Under the pieces are notes generated by a model. That model saw nothing but the letters and a program-made list of their open reading frames with translations, did no database searches and was not told where the DNA came from. A DNA stretch of 64,000 nt from Acidobacteriaceae bacterium TAA 166 (lineage in GTDB: Bacteria > Acidobacteriota > Terriglobia > Terriglobales > Acidobacteriaceae): contig ATWD01000001.1 in NCBI GenBank assembly GCA_000421065.1, positions 1,728,001 to 1,792,000 of the forward strand. The letters are read 5' to 3'. Made by a program: the position numbers and the translations under genes. Positions 10,434 through 19,993 of this stretch are shown here, piece by piece (the stretch's first letter is position 1; every line of letters begins with the position of its first letter).

Positions 10434-12417
10434 CCTCCTGTTAGCGATGGCGGTGCTCTGGGCTATTTCGTTTCCGGTCGCTCTGCTGGACCCGAGCGCA
10501 AAGCTGGCTCGCATTGCAATCGTGGCTGGATGCCTCTGTGGGATCGCGGCTTGCCTGAACGGCGTGTCGGGATCGACGTCGGCCCTCTCGTTTGGATTTC
10601 AGGTGAGCGACACATTCGTACAGTTCCGGCTCGACGCCGGCGGCAACTGGCTTCTTCTGTTCGGCCTCTTGCCCGCGCTCTTCGCAGCCGGTTTGAATAC
10701 GACAGCCTCTTCGAGGCCATCGAGCCGTTACTGGCTTGCAGGGCTCGCGATGACGCTTCTCGGCTCGCTTGGAGTCTTCGGGCTTCAGGATTCCATGTCC
10801 TTCCTGATCGCCTGGGAGGTGATGAGCATTGGAGGAGCCGTCATGATTCTGGGCGAAGGCATATCGACGAATACCGGCTCACCCATGCTCTTCATGCTCT
10901 CACTCCTCGAAGTGGGTGCTGTCGCTATCATGCTCGTCCTCCTGCTGCTGGGAAACCATAATGGCTCCTGCTCCTTTGCGCTGTTCACGTCTCCTGGAAC
11001 CGTGGCGACTCCGGCGACTCTGATCGCCGGATTGCTGCTGCTGTTTGGCTTCGGCGCAAAGCTCGGTGTGCTGCCGTTCTACGAATGGTTTCCGGCCGCG
11101 TATGGCTCCGGGAGTGGGGCCACCGGGGTGATCTTCTCCGGCATCGTGCTGAATGCAGCCTTCTACGCGCTCTCACGCGGCATCCTCGAGTGGCTCCCCC
11201 ATACCGGAGTCTGGGTGATGAGTGTGGCGCTGGTCATGATCATCGCCGGAGTGCTTACAGCGATTCTGGCGATCTTCAATGCCTTTCAGGAAGAGGACTG
11301 GCGGCGAATGCTCAGTCTCTCCTCCGCCGAGAACGCAGGTGTTGCCGTGGCGATTCTCGGAACTTCTCTGCTCTTCGTTGCCAGTGGACTGCCAGGACCG
11401 GCAGCTTTGGCGTGGATCGTGTGCCTTTTACACCTCGCCGCGCATAGCCTGGCAAAGAGCACGCTCTTCCTGACCGCCGATGGAGTGTACGAAGGCAATC
11501 AAAGTTATGTCATCCGTCAGACCGGTCTGCTGCGGAATACCTCGGCGATCTTCGGGGTGGGTGCGCTTCTTGCGACCATGAGCCTCGCCGCCATGCCCCC
11601 TCAGTCAGGGTTTGTCAGCGAATGGTATATCTTCCAGACGCTGTTCCAGGGGATGCAGGTACGGATCGTCGCCGCAAGGCTCACCATCGCTCTGGCCGCG
11701 GCCGGTCTGGCTCTGGTCGTGGCTGTCGCTTTGGCAACCTTCGCGAAGCTCTTTGGTATCGGCCTGCTTGGTGACGGAAATACTCAGCCTTCTCGCCTTT
11801 CGGCGGCCCGCTGCGGAAGCATCTTCTTTCTCGGTCTCTGCGTTCTCGGCTTAGCTGTAGGGATGCCGTGGTGGCTCCCGGCACTCAGGCAAGGGAGCCT
11901 GACATTATTTGGCGTCGATGCGTCCGCCCCCATGCGGGATGGATGGCTGCTTGTGCCCCTGAGTGGAAAGTTCGCCTTTATCTCGCCTACCAAACTGGTC
12001 ATCGCCGGACCGCTGCTGGCACTGATTCCGATTATTTTGTTACTGCTGGGGAGGAAGAGATTTTCGATCCGCCGTGCTCCTGTCTGGTCCGGTGGCCGCA
12101 GAGAGGATGCCCAACGTATTGCAACTACGTCGTTAGCTTTCTCGAACGCGCTACGAACCTTCTATGGATTCATCTACGGTCCCACTCATAACCTCGAGCG
12201 GGAGTACGACCATGGACCCTACTTCGTCACTCGTCTCATCTTCAATCAGGAGGTTGCCCCGATCTTCGGGCCATACCTGTTTGCTCCTCTCACCCGTTTC
12301 GTCCAGGCTCTCGCTCGTAAAGTCAGTATCCTGCAATCTGGTTATCTCAACTTTTATAACGCTCTTATCGGGATGCTATTAGTGCTCATCCTTGGATTGG
12401 CTTTGTTCTATAAATAA
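10423..12417 (+). CDS. HyfB-like (NuoL/M-type) antiporter-like subunit of the Ehr-like complex
   Basis: A 664-residue, about 16-helix protein of the length of HyfB. The conserved membrane glutamate is in LIAWEVMS (E132); the middle shows GAKLGVLPFYEWFPAAYGSGSG and LLHLAAHSLAKSTLF, matching the proton-channel half-domains. The C-terminal part (YGFIYGPTHNLEREYDHGPYFV) is the hydrophilic tail seen in HyfB-like proteins. It starts with ATG at 10423 after GGAGGACATT, inside the end of the small-subunit gene. It ends the six-gene set; no hydrogenase maturation genes follow, which fits a complex without a NiFe centre. Confidence 0.88.
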   Translation: MHNDLLLAMAVLWAISFPVALLDPSAKLARIAIVAGCLCGIAACLNGVSGSTSALSFGFQVSDTFVQFRLDAGGNWLLLFGLLPALFAAGLNTTASSRPSSRYWLAGLAMTLLGSLGVFGLQDSMSFLIAWEVMSIGGAVMILGEGISTNTGSPMLFMLSLLEVGAVAIMLVLLLLGNHNGSCSFALFTSPGTVATPATLIAGLLLLFGFGAKLGVLPFYEWFPAAYGSGSGATGVIFSGIVLNAAFYALSRGILEWLPHTGVWVMSVALVMIIAGVLTAILAIFNAFQEEDWRRMLSLSSAENAGVAVAILGTSLLFVASGLPGPAALAWIVCLLHLAAHSLAKSTLFLTADGVYEGNQSYVIRQTGLLRNTSAIFGVGALLATMSLAAMPPQSGFVSEWYIFQTLFQGMQVRIVAARLTIALAAAGLALVVAVALATFAKLFGIGLLGDGNTQPSRLSAARCGSIFFLGLCVLGLAVGMPWWLPALRQGSLTLFGVDASAPMRDGWLLVPLSGKFAFISPTKLVIAGPLLALIPIILLLLGRKRFSIRRAPVWSGGRREDAQRIATTSLAFSNALRTFYGFIYGPTHNLEREYDHGPYFVTRLIFNQEVAPIFGPYLFAPLTRFVQALARKVSILQSGYLNFYNALIGMLLVLILGLALFYK

Positions 12418-12462
12418 CCGCTAACTCAACCGTTCACACACAGAAAGGGTCGATCCATCTTC

Positions 12463-14142
12463 ATGACGAAGTTGCTCAACAAGTACAGCTCCGAGATCAC
12501 GCAGCCCAAGGCACAGGGCGCATCGCAGGCCATGCTCTACGCAACCGGGCTCACCGAGCAGGACATGGCCAAACCGCAGGTTGGTATTGCGAGTATGTGG
12601 TTTGAGGGAAATCCTTGCAACATGCACCTTCTCAAGCTTGGGGAGAAGGTCAAGGAGGGTGTTGAAACCGCAGGTATGGTTGGTCTGCGATTCAATACGA
12701 TCGGCGTCAGCGACGGTATCTCCATGGGCACGGAAGGGATGAGCTTCTCGCTTCAATCCCGCGACCTTATCGCCGATTCGATCGAAACCGTCATGGCAGC
12801 GCAGTGGTACGACGCAAACGTCTCGATTCCGGGCTGCGATAAGAACATGCCCGGATGCATCATCGCTATGGGAAGACTGAACCGGCCAAGTCTCATGATC
12901 TATGGCGGAACCATCCGCGCCGGACACTATCACGATCAGAAACTGGATATCGTGTCTGCCTTCCAGAGCTATGGGCAGTTCATCTCACATTCCATCGATG
13001 ACGGCCAGCGACAGGCAATCGTCCGCCACGCCTGTCCCGGCGCCGGAGCCTGCGGAGGCATGTATACCGCCAATACGATGGCATCAGCGATCGAAGCGCT
13101 GGGGATGAGCCTCCCCTACAGCGCATCGACTCCGGCCGAAGACCCCGCCAAGGCCCAGGAGTGTGTTCGTGCAGGAGCCGCAATCCGGAACCTTCTCGAA
13201 CTCGACCTGAAACCACGCGACATCATGACGCGTGAGGCATTCGAAAATGCGATGGTGATTGTTTCTGTATTGGGTGGATCGACCAACGCCGTGCTTCATC
13301 TGATCGCGATCGCAAGGTCAGTGGATGTACCTCTCACGCTCGACGACTTTCAGGCGATCAGCAATAAGACTCCGTTGCTCGCTGACTTCAAGCCGAGCGG
13401 CTCCTACGTCATGGAAGACCTGCATGCGGTGGGAGGCGTCCCGGCTGTCTGCAAGATGCTGCTTGAGGAGGGCCTGCTTCATGGTCATTGCCTTACGGTA
13501 ACGGGACTGTCCATGGCCGATAACCTCAAGGACCTTCCCGGGCTGAAAGCTGGACAGGAGATCGTCAGACCCATTTCAAACCCTCTCAAGGCCACCAGTC
13601 ACCTCCAGATACTCAAGGGAAACCTGGCGCCCGAGGGCGCAGTCGCGAAGATCACTGGCAAGGAAGGACTAAGGTTCTCCGGTCCAGCAAACGTCTTCGA
13701 CTCCGAGGAGGAGATGCTTCGGGCTTTAGAGATCGGCAACATCGCCAAAGGCGAGGTGATCGTCATCCGGTACGAAGGACCGAAAGGCGGGCCGGGCATG
13801 CCCGAGATGCTGACGCCGACCTCTGCGGTCGTGGGGGCAGGCCTCGGTAAGGATGTGGCCCTCATCACGGATGGCCGCTTCTCCGGCGGCTCGCACGGGT
13901 TCATCGTGGGCCATGTGACGCCGGAGGCACAGGAAGGCGGTCCCATCGCACTGGTTGAGAAGGGCGACGTGATCACGATCGATGCGACATCCAATGAAAT
14001 CTCGTTCAGCGTTACCGACGAAGAACTGACGGTTCGCAGGAACCAATGGAAGATGCCATCGTACAAGGCCACGCGAGGGACACTTGGGAAATACATCAGA
14101 GCCGTAAAGAGTGCCAGCCTCGGCTGCGTTACCGACGAATAA
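12463..14142 (+). CDS. ilvD: Dihydroxy-acid dehydratase
   Basis: This enzyme dehydrates dihydroxyisovalerate and dihydroxymethylvalerate to the 2-keto acids in valine and isoleucine synthesis. The 559-residue length is typical. The iron-sulfur cysteines are C52 (NPCNMH), C125 ([10 protein letters not shown]) and C197 ([15 protein letters not shown]); [25 protein letters not shown] and the GRFSGGSHG motif near the C terminus are all in place. It begins 45 nt after the Hyf-like operon on the same strand, with AGAAAGG some distance upstream of the ATG, so read-through is possible but there is no functional link evident. Confidence 0.96.
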   Translation: MTKLLNKYSSEITQPKAQGASQAMLYATGLTEQDMAKPQVGIASMWFEGNPCNMHLLKLGEKVKEGVETAGMVGLRFNTIGVSDGISMGTEGMSFSLQSRDLIADSIETVMAAQWYDANVSIPGCDKNMPGCIIAMGRLNRPSLMIYGGTIRAGHYHDQKLDIVSAFQSYGQFISHSIDDGQRQAIVRHACPGAGACGGMYTANTMASAIEALGMSLPYSASTPAEDPAKAQECVRAGAAIRNLLELDLKPRDIMTREAFENAMVIVSVLGGSTNAVLHLIAIARSVDVPLTLDDFQAISNKTPLLADFKPSGSYVMEDLHAVGGVPAVCKMLLEEGLLHGHCLTVTGLSMADNLKDLPGLKAGQEIVRPISNPLKATSHLQILKGNLAPEGAVAKITGKEGLRFSGPANVFDSEEEMLRALEIGNIAKGEVIVIRYEGPKGGPGMPEMLTPTSAVVGAGLGKDVALITDGRFSGGSHGFIVGHVTPEAQEGGPIALVEKGDVITIDATSNEISFSVTDEELTVRRNQWKMPSYKATRGTLGKYIRAVKSASLGCVTDE

Positions 14143-14229
14143 GGCTCAGCGTGAGTCGAACTCGGATTAAGGCATCCAAATAACCAAGGATGCGACAAAC
14201 AGAGAAATAGTGAGGGGAATGTTACAAGG

Positions 14230-14679
14230 ATGACAAATCCAGTATTCAAGACAATCCTGATTGGCGATAACGGTACTCCTGAAGCGGAGCATGCCGTCGA
14301 GGCTGCGTTCTCCCTGGCTGAGGGCCTCCACGCAAGGCTGATCGTCCTTGGCATTCTCACGCCGCCAAGCGCCGAATCTCAGGCGGAAGGCTACGGCCTC
14401 GACGGTGCGGTCAAGGCAAAGAAGATGCTGGAGGAGAAGTTCTCGCAGTTGCGCACTTCGGCGGCGCAGCGCGGAATCTCCCTGACCGCCGAGATTCTCG
14501 AAGGCGATCCTGAGGAGATGATCGAACAACGAGCCGAAGAGGAAGGTGTCGATTTGATTGTGGTTGGTCATCGAGACGTCACTCGCGTGAGGCGGTGGAT
14601 GGAGGGGTCTACCTCCGAAACACTCGTAAAGAAATCAAAGATCTCCGTTCTGGTTGTTCGGGATGGTGATGACCTGTAA
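14230..14679 (+). CDS. Universal stress protein (UspA family)
   Basis: A single-domain 149-residue UspA-fold protein. It opens with FKTILIGDNGTPEAEHAVEAAFSLA, and the middle carries EILEGDPEEMIEQRAEEEGVDLIVVGHRD. The late segment VRRWMEGSTSETLVKKSKISVLVVR holds the Gly-Ser-Thr-Ser stretch used by ATP-binding members. Function is general stress response; the precise role is not predictable. It follows ilvD by 87 nt and precedes a membrane protein gene by 15 nt. Confidence 0.9.
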   Translation: MTNPVFKTILIGDNGTPEAEHAVEAAFSLAEGLHARLIVLGILTPPSAESQAEGYGLDGAVKAKKMLEEKFSQLRTSAAQRGISLTAEILEGDPEEMIEQRAEEEGVDLIVVGHRDVTRVRRWMEGSTSETLVKKSKISVLVVRDGDDL

Positions 14680-14694
14680 CCATTCTGAGCATAT

Positions 14695-15366
14695 TTGGGT
14701 GACGTGCCGAATGTGGGGGGCTACGTGCCAAAACACATAGAGCCTCGCTGGCCGGCGATGCTGGCCCTGCTTGCAGTCGGTGGCCTTAGGCTCGCTCTCC
14801 CAGAGTCTTTGTCCATTGGACCCCGATGGCTTGTGCTTTTACTGGTCGCTGTACTCATCATCCCCACGGTTTGGGCAAGAAAACGTGGAAACGATAGGTT
14901 GAATCAGATTCTGGGCTACCTTCTTGCGGCGATCGTCACCAGCGATATGATCTGGTCTCTCGGCCTCCTGGTGGCCGCTTTGCCCTCGCACAGGGAATCT
15001 CCGCTCGACCTTCTCCGTTCCGCGGCCGCTCTCTGGTTTACGAACATCCTGGTCTTTGCATCGTGGTATTGGAGGCTGGACGCTGGCGGGCCAAGGGCTC
15101 GAGAACTACGGGGAGTTCATACCGACGGTGCGTTTCTGTTTCCTCAGATGACACTCAATCCACTCTCCAAAAAAGAGATGGGCGAGGAGTACTGGAGTCC
15201 CGACTTCATCGATTATCTCTTTGTCGCCTTCAATGTCAGTACTGCGTTCTCCCCCACGGATACGCCAGTCCTCTCCCGATGGCCCAAGCTTCTTATGATG
15301 ACTCAGTCGCTCATCTCGCTGGCAACCCTCGCCCTGCTCGCGGCCAGGGCGATCAATATTCTTTAG
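14695..15366 (+). CDS. DUF1345-like membrane protein
   Basis: The 223-residue protein has about six hydrophobic segments (about 18-55, 70-100, 108-130, 190-223). The C-terminal FIDYLFVAFNVSTAFSPTDTPVLSRWPKLLMMTQSLISL stretch, with its pore-like S/T-rich turn, is the signature of a membrane family widespread in soil bacteria and often annotated DUF1345; the turn resembles the selectivity region of potassium channels, but no TVGYG filter is present. The start is uncertain: a TTG at 14695 is the longest choice, while the GTG at 14725 has GGGGGG just upstream and may be the real one. Confidence 0.65.
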   Translation: MGDVPNVGGYVPKHIEPRWPAMLALLAVGGLRLALPESLSIGPRWLVLLLVAVLIIPTVWARKRGNDRLNQILGYLLAAIVTSDMIWSLGLLVAALPSHRESPLDLLRSAAALWFTNILVFASWYWRLDAGGPRARELRGVHTDGAFLFPQMTLNPLSKKEMGEEYWSPDFIDYLFVAFNVSTAFSPTDTPVLSRWPKLLMMTQSLISLATLALLAARAINIL

Positions 15367-15413
15367 CCAAGCAAACCGTTACTCAAATAACTCTCAAATG
15401 CATAAGGAGATCC

Positions 15414-16001
15414 ATGTCGAACGTTCCTAGCAACGAACCTTTAGAGCTGTGGCTCATCCGGCACGGCGAAACTGCCTGGAGCCTAAGTGGGCAACATACC
15501 AGTCGAACCAATATTCCCCTCACGCCTGCGGGTGAAGAGAGTGCCTCCTCCCTTCGTGACCGGTTGAAGAACGTCTCCTTCCAGGCGGTTCTTACCAGCC
15601 CTTCACGTCGCGCGAAGGACACCTGCCGGATTGCCGGCTTTGAGTCTCAGGCCCGGGTCGAGCCCAACCTGAGCGAATGGAACTATGGCATCTATGAAGG
15701 CAGAACCACAGCAGAGATTGACCGCGAAGCGCCGGGATGGTCGGTATGGACGAGCTCCATCCCGGAAGGGGAGTCCCTCGATCAGGTGGCGACCAGAGCC
15801 ACTCAGGTGATCGAAGCTGCAAGCGCCATCGGCGGACGGGTTGCTCTCTTCTCGCATGCTCATATTCTGCGGATTCTCGCCGCGGTCTGGATCGGCAATC
15901 CCGCTTCTTTCGCTCAGCATCTTGTGCTCTCAACTGGATCCATCAGCGTTTTGGGCTACGAACGCAAGACCAGGGCGTTAGTTCACTGGAATAGCGTCTA
16001 A
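15414..16001 (+). CDS. Histidine phosphatase family protein (phosphoglycerate-mutase-like)
   Basis: A 195-residue member of the branch-1 histidine phosphatase superfamily. The catalytic RHGE motif is at residues 16-19 (WLIRHGET), followed by TSPSRRAKDT, the acidic LSEWNYGIYEG loop, and the second histidine in VALFSHAHILRIL. Members range from cofactor-dependent phosphoglycerate mutases to general phosphatases; the short length and the absence of mutase-specific insertions favour a phosphatase. The ATG at 15414 has AAGGAGATCC in front, so the longer open frame upstream is not used. Confidence 0.88.
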   Translation: MSNVPSNEPLELWLIRHGETAWSLSGQHTSRTNIPLTPAGEESASSLRDRLKNVSFQAVLTSPSRRAKDTCRIAGFESQARVEPNLSEWNYGIYEGRTTAEIDREAPGWSVWTSSIPEGESLDQVATRATQVIEAASAIGGRVALFSHAHILRILAAVWIGNPASFAQHLVLSTGSISVLGYERKTRALVHWNSV

Positions 16002-16101
16002 TTTGACAATGGTCTTCCATGGAAGATGGAAGCCGGGAACCATAGACGCATCCACGCGACGGGCTCACTGAAATCGCCTACGATGCAGATGACGATGGAC
16101 T

Positions 16102-16118
16102 CCTACACCTCGTGTAGG
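16102..16118. terminator. Small stem-loop between convergent genes
   Basis: CCTACAC-CTC-GTGTAGG forms a 7-bp stem with a 3-nt loop between the phosphatase gene and the convergent LysR gene. A second palindrome, TCTTCCATGGAAGA, lies at 16013-16026. Neither is followed by a U-tract on either strand, so a terminator role is only suggested by position. Confidence 0.3.
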
Positions 16119-16184
16119 GCTGTGTTGCTGGGCACGGGCTTGTCCTCTGGCACCCGGCTGACGGCATAACCCAAATTAGTTGTC

Positions 16185-17117
16185 TCACGGAATTGCACTT
16201 GATCGCCCTTGACTGAGTTCTCGGCAGAAGTTTTGAATAACCTCCTTCACTTGAGTTCGCATCCACACGTGAGGTGGGTCACCGTCATAACGGAAATGCC
16301 AAGTTGACATAAGCGGGACCGGATCAAGATCGAACGGCAGAGGCAAAAGGCGGAGCTTGAAAAGATCAGCCATTGGCCGAGACATGCGCTCGGGGACGAC
16401 GACCGCACTCTCGCCGTCCCTAACCATGGACAGAGCAGCGGTTGAGGTCGGAAACGCTGCAAGAACCTGGCGGTTGAAACCGCTGGCTTCCAATGCGACA
16501 TCAATTGCGTCCCGTAATTGTCCCCGGCGCGAGACGATGACATGCTCGCCCTGCGAAAACCTCTTCGCGGTGAGCCTCCCTCTTGTCCAGGGATGTCCGA
16601 TGCGAACGGCAACGGCTAGCCGATCTCGATGAAGCACTTCGTGGCGCAAATCCGCAGCAGGGGGTACGCCTGCGTTCAGTTCGAGGTCCACACGTCCATG
16701 TTGCAGATCCTGCGTATCAAGACTGGTTTCCGCAAGGAGCCGCAGCTTTACGCGTGGCGCAAGCGAATGGACTCGCCTAGCCAGATCGGCGCCAACGGCA
16801 GTCGCAACCACCTCGTTACAGCGGATCGTGAACGTGCGTTGCATCGTCGTGATGTCTATTTCACGGTTCGGAGCCAACAATTCCCGTGTCTGACGCACGA
16901 CCGCATGCACCCGTTCCCGGATGGATGCTGCATACGTTGTTGGAAGCATCCGATGTCCGACTCGGACCATGATTGGATCGCCGGTGACGTCTCGAATTCT
17001 TCCCAGAGTTCTGCTCATTGCAGGTTGCGAAAGATGAAGACGCGTGGCGGCGCCAGCAACGCTTCCTTCTTCCAGCAAGGCATCGAGCGCGTTAAGGAGG
17101 TTGAAGTCCAGTTGCAT
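16185..17117 (-). CDS. LysR-family transcriptional regulator
   Basis: A 310-residue LysR regulator. The N-terminal winged helix-turn-helix is clear (LDFNLLNALDALLEEGSVAGAA..LHLSQPAMSRTLGRIRD), resembling the NodD/LinR/SyrM-like branch with its DFNLL start. A LysR substrate-binding domain follows from about residue 90, with DLELNAGVPP and DRLAVAVRIGHPW. It is divergent from a flavin monooxygenase gene 82 nt away, so it probably controls that gene and itself. The frame begins with TTG at 17141, but the ATG at 17117 fits the family start; neither has a strong ribosome binding site. Confidence 0.88.
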   Translation of the reverse strand: MQLDFNLLNALDALLEEGSVAGAATRLHLSQPAMSRTLGRIRDVTGDPIMVRVGHRMLPTTYAASIRERVHAVVRQTRELLAPNREIDITTMQRTFTIRCNEVVATAVGADLARRVHSLAPRVKLRLLAETSLDTQDLQHGRVDLELNAGVPPAADLRHEVLHRDRLAVAVRIGHPWTRGRLTAKRFSQGEHVIVSRRGQLRDAIDVALEASGFNRQVLAAFPTSTAALSMVRDGESAVVVPERMSRPMADLFKLRLLPLPFDLDPVPLMSTWHFRYDGDPPHVWMRTQVKEVIQNFCRELSQGRSSAIP

Positions 17118-17198
17118 ACAGGTAATTATATTTATGCTCAACTATGCATTTGATACATCTTCGTTCCTGCCCTAAGTTGAATGCAGGAGGAACGAACA
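17118..17198. promoter_or_regulatory. Divergent promoter region between LysR and monooxygenase genes
   Basis: This AT-rich 81-bp stretch separates the two divergent genes and must hold both promoters and the LysR binding site. Several T-N11-A type pairs occur, so the exact site cannot be fixed by eye. AGGAGG, the monooxygenase ribosome binding site, lies at its right end. Confidence 0.4.
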
Positions 17199-18305
17199 AT
17201 GCGAATCGTGATCGCGGGAACGGGAATCGTGGGTCTCACGGCGGGAATCGCTCTCCGGACTATGGGCGCGGAGGTTCTTCTTTGCGAGCAGGCGCCTGAA
17301 ATCCGGGCAGCCGGTGCATCGATCGGCATTTGGGAGAATGCGCTCAAAGTGTTCGACGAGTTTGGCGCGGGCAAAGAGGTGCGAGCGATCGGCACCACCC
17401 TCGAGACCTGGTTCTTCGACGCTGCCGGGCGTCGCTCTCGCGCTCCTGGATTTGCTGTCGAAGATTACTCGTTTGAACTCATGCCTCGCCCCGTGTTAAA
17501 CGAAATCCTTGCGGATGCCGCGGGACGTAAAAACATTCGCCTGAACAGCAAGGTCATAGGATTTAAGGAGGATGCCGATGGTGTCACGGTGGAGCTGGCA
17601 GACGGCACGTCAGAGCGCGCGGATCTGCTGATCGGCGCAGATGGGGTCTATTCGGCGGTCCGCAATCAGCTCGTACCGGGATTTCCGGCACAAAAGCACG
17701 CCGGGCATCATGTCTGGAGAGCGATGATGCCATCCGGGAACGAACCGAAGGAGGGTACGGTCCTCACGGTCGGTCACAAGCGCACGCGCGGAGGATTCAC
17801 ACACACTCATGGCGGACAGGTCACCTGGATGGTGAACCAATTCGACAGCCCGGAGCCGACGGGCAGCAAACGAGAAGAAGCTCTGAAGCGTGCTGCAAAT
17901 ATGAATGACGATGGATGGGGAGAGCCATTGCTTCGCCTGATCGAATCCACACCGGAAGACCACATCATCCACAACCAGATTATGTTTGTACCGACTTTGC
18001 CGCATTGGACTTCGAGCAGAGTTGCTCTGATGGGCGATGCAGCACATGGCCTGTCCCCTCATATCTCAGCCGGCGGCACATTGGGAATCGAAGATGTTCT
18101 GGTGCTTGTTCGATCGATGCAGCGCTCATCGAGCCTGGCGGCAGCACTAGTGGAATACGAAAAGAACCGTAAGCCGCACTACCAGAAGGTTCATGAACTG
18201 GCGGACGCCGTCGAGCGCGCCGGCGATGCCGAGGAATATGCGCTCCATCAAGCGCGGTTCAGTCACTGGATGTTGAATGACGGCGCAGCAAACTCACGCA
18301 CATAG
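17199..18305 (+). CDS. FAD-dependent aromatic monooxygenase (class A flavoprotein)
   Basis: A 368-residue flavoprotein hydroxylase of the salicylate/6-hydroxynicotinate hydroxylase type. The N-terminal dinucleotide-binding motif GTGIVGLTAG is at residues 7-16, followed by the acidic strand end LLCEQAPE. The central GADGVYSAVRNQL is the DG motif, and LMGDAAHGLSPHISAGGTLGIEDVLVL is the GD motif that contacts the FAD ribose. These enzymes use NAD(P)H and oxygen; the substrate cannot be read from the sequence. The ATG at 17199 follows AGGAGGAACGAACA. It is divergent from a LysR regulator and followed by a SnoaL-like gene. Confidence 0.88.
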   Translation: MRIVIAGTGIVGLTAGIALRTMGAEVLLCEQAPEIRAAGASIGIWENALKVFDEFGAGKEVRAIGTTLETWFFDAAGRRSRAPGFAVEDYSFELMPRPVLNEILADAAGRKNIRLNSKVIGFKEDADGVTVELADGTSERADLLIGADGVYSAVRNQLVPGFPAQKHAGHHVWRAMMPSGNEPKEGTVLTVGHKRTRGGFTHTHGGQVTWMVNQFDSPEPTGSKREEALKRAANMNDDGWGEPLLRLIESTPEDHIIHNQIMFVPTLPHWTSSRVALMGDAAHGLSPHISAGGTLGIEDVLVLVRSMQRSSSLAAALVEYEKNRKPHYQKVHELADAVERAGDAEEYALHQARFSHWMLNDGAANSRT

Positions 18306-18366
18306 GAAAGCTGCCCATCTTTCAGATGGATGGCACAGTTGTTCAGTCAGTCAGTGGAGGAGAATC

Positions 18367-18780
18367 ATGTCGACAGAGTCGAACAAGGCGATCGTGCGGC
18401 GGTTCAATCTTGAAGTCATCCAAAATAACAACGAAAACTCATTCCAGGAATTGATCGACGAGGCCTTCGTCAACCATTCGGCCTCGCCAGGTACTCCGAC
18501 GGGCTCCGCGGGAATGTGGAACACGTTCCACAACATTCTTCACCCTGCGCTCACAAACCTCACCGTTCTCATTCATGATCAGGTTGCGGAAGGCGACTTG
18601 GTGACGACGCGAAAGACGATCACTGGCCGGCACACAGGACCGTTGTTCGACATTGAATCTACCGGGAAAGAGATTGCGATTGAAGTCATCGACATCGTGC
18701 GAGTTCAAAATGGTCGGTATGTCGAACATTGGGGGATTAACACTCTCCCCGCCGTGCTCGCGGGGCTCAGAAAAACTTAA
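18367..18780 (+). CDS. SnoaL-like / ester-cyclase-like protein
   Basis: A 137-residue single-domain protein of the NTF2-like fold. It shows NKAIVRRFNLEVIQNNN at the start, then FVNHSASPGTP, a TTRKTITGRHTG strand and a late IDIVRVQNGRYVEHWGI. The pattern fits the SnoaL polyketide-cyclase/DUF4440 superfamily, often found beside flavin hydroxylases. No signal peptide. The ATG at 18367 has GGAGGAGAATC upstream. It likely forms an operon with the monooxygenase 61 nt before it and may act on the same pathway. Confidence 0.82.
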   Translation: MSTESNKAIVRRFNLEVIQNNNENSFQELIDEAFVNHSASPGTPTGSAGMWNTFHNILHPALTNLTVLIHDQVAEGDLVTTRKTITGRHTGPLFDIESTGKEIAIEVIDIVRVQNGRYVEHWGINTLPAVLAGLRKT

Positions 18781-18928
18781 GTGTGCGTTGAGATGAAACG
18801 TCCGACTCTTCCACATGGTGATCTGGGGCACGAGGATGTTCCAGAACCGTCGCCTCTGCTCTTAGCCAAGCACGCACGACCCAGACTCTGGGCCAAGCCA
18901 TCATCGCAGCACTGGAACGATGGAGAGC

Positions 18929-19993
18929 TCAGCGTGGGACACCGGGAGGATTTGCGCTATTCCGGTTTTTCAACCATTCAAGCGTGACACCCTGCGTGTC
19001 CTTCTGCACTGGCAGATGGCCTAAATCAGGCATATAGATTTCGAGTCCCGCTCTCGGGGTGATGCGCGTATAACCATTCACCAGTTGTGCCTGATAGTTG
19101 ACAAGATCCAGATCAAACCAGGGATCCTGTGTGGCGTCGATCATCGTCAGGTCGACTTGATGCATCGTGAGCTTCCCAAAGTTAAGATCGCCGCCGCTCA
19201 GCTGAAGGAAATTGTGCCATTGTGCGAGCCGAGCCTCATCGTCCCCGGCCGCTCCATAGATCACTTTGACGTCCTTGCCGGAAACCTCGATATTGGTGAG
19301 CCGTCCGTGGATATGAGGAGCGGGGAGCAGAACTTCGGTGTTGAATCGCACGTCATTGCCCGCGATCTGGATCCCGGGAGCTTTGGGATCGGAGACGAGA
19401 TCGGACAACCCAAGATGAAGCGCACCGAATAAGCCCTTCAGTGGAATCTTCAACATGCTGAGCTTGACGAGGTGAAATTGCACGCGCCCGTCAGGCATCG
19501 GAGAAACTATTCCGTCGAGTTGCACCGGGATCGAGAAGATCTTATGGACGGTGCCGCGAAAACGCAGCAGGCTTCCTGCGCTCTCGACGGAGATGTTCTT
19601 CAAAGGAGCCTGAGCCCCTGTTCCCCGGTTGAGGAAGTCCTGGATGTCCTGAAGCTGAACGCTCATCACACCCTTCTGGATCTCAAGCACGAAGGAATCC
19701 GGGTTATCGAAGGACGGGTTTCGGTCCCGTATTGTTCGCAGCATCTGGCCACGGATCCACCGAATATACACACGAAAGTGAGGACCCTGATGCAGAAGAA
19801 GGTTGTGCGCGTACACACTTGTCGGCTGAATACCGAAGTCGTTGACGATGTCCTTGGCAGAGGAACTGACGGCTTCGTCTGCCGCAGGACCTTGCGCGCG
19901 GCGCCTACCAGAATTGAACGAAACGAGGGCGACCAGCACAAGGCTGATGATCCAGGTGGAACCTACGAGAAGACGCTTTGAGGTATTCGTCAT
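18929..19993 (-). CDS. Conserved hypothetical protein with N-terminal membrane anchor
   Basis: The function is not recognised. The 354-residue product starts with a basic stretch and one hydrophobic segment (about 9-26: VGSTWIISLVLVALVSF), so it is likely a membrane-anchored extracytoplasmic protein. The rest is rich in beta-strand-like alternation (for example VQLQDIQDFLNRG, LKNISVESAGSLLRFRGTVHK, IQIAGNDVRFNTEVLL, LTNIEVSGKDVKVIYG) reminiscent of AsmA/LmeA-like lipid-binding barrels, but no firm family motif is seen. AAGGTCT precedes the ATG. It is convergent with the SnoaL-like gene and stands alone. Confidence 0.6.
   Translation of the reverse strand: MTNTSKRLLVGSTWIISLVLVALVSFNSGRRRAQGPAADEAVSSSAKDIVNDFGIQPTSVYAHNLLLHQGPHFRVYIRWIRGQMLRTIRDRNPSFDNPDSFVLEIQKGVMSVQLQDIQDFLNRGTGAQAPLKNISVESAGSLLRFRGTVHKIFSIPVQLDGIVSPMPDGRVQFHLVKLSMLKIPLKGLFGALHLGLSDLVSDPKAPGIQIAGNDVRFNTEVLLPAPHIHGRLTNIEVSGKDVKVIYGAAGDDEARLAQWHNFLQLSGGDLNFGKLTMHQVDLTMIDATQDPWFDLDLVNYQAQLVNGYTRITPRAGLEIYMPDLGHLPVQKDTQGVTLEWLKNRNSANPPGVPR

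Noticed and set aside
5013-12417. Calling the complex a [NiFe] hydrogenase 4 or a formate hydrogenlyase
   Set aside because: The NiFe ligands are missing, no maturation genes are near, and the only formate dehydrogenase in the window is a soluble NAD(P) enzyme about 18 kb away.
5013-12417. Calling the complex respiratory complex I
   Set aside because: NuoA, NuoE, NuoF, NuoG are absent, and the small subunit has the CNGCE pattern of hydrogenase-type proteins instead of the NuoB Cys-Cys pair.
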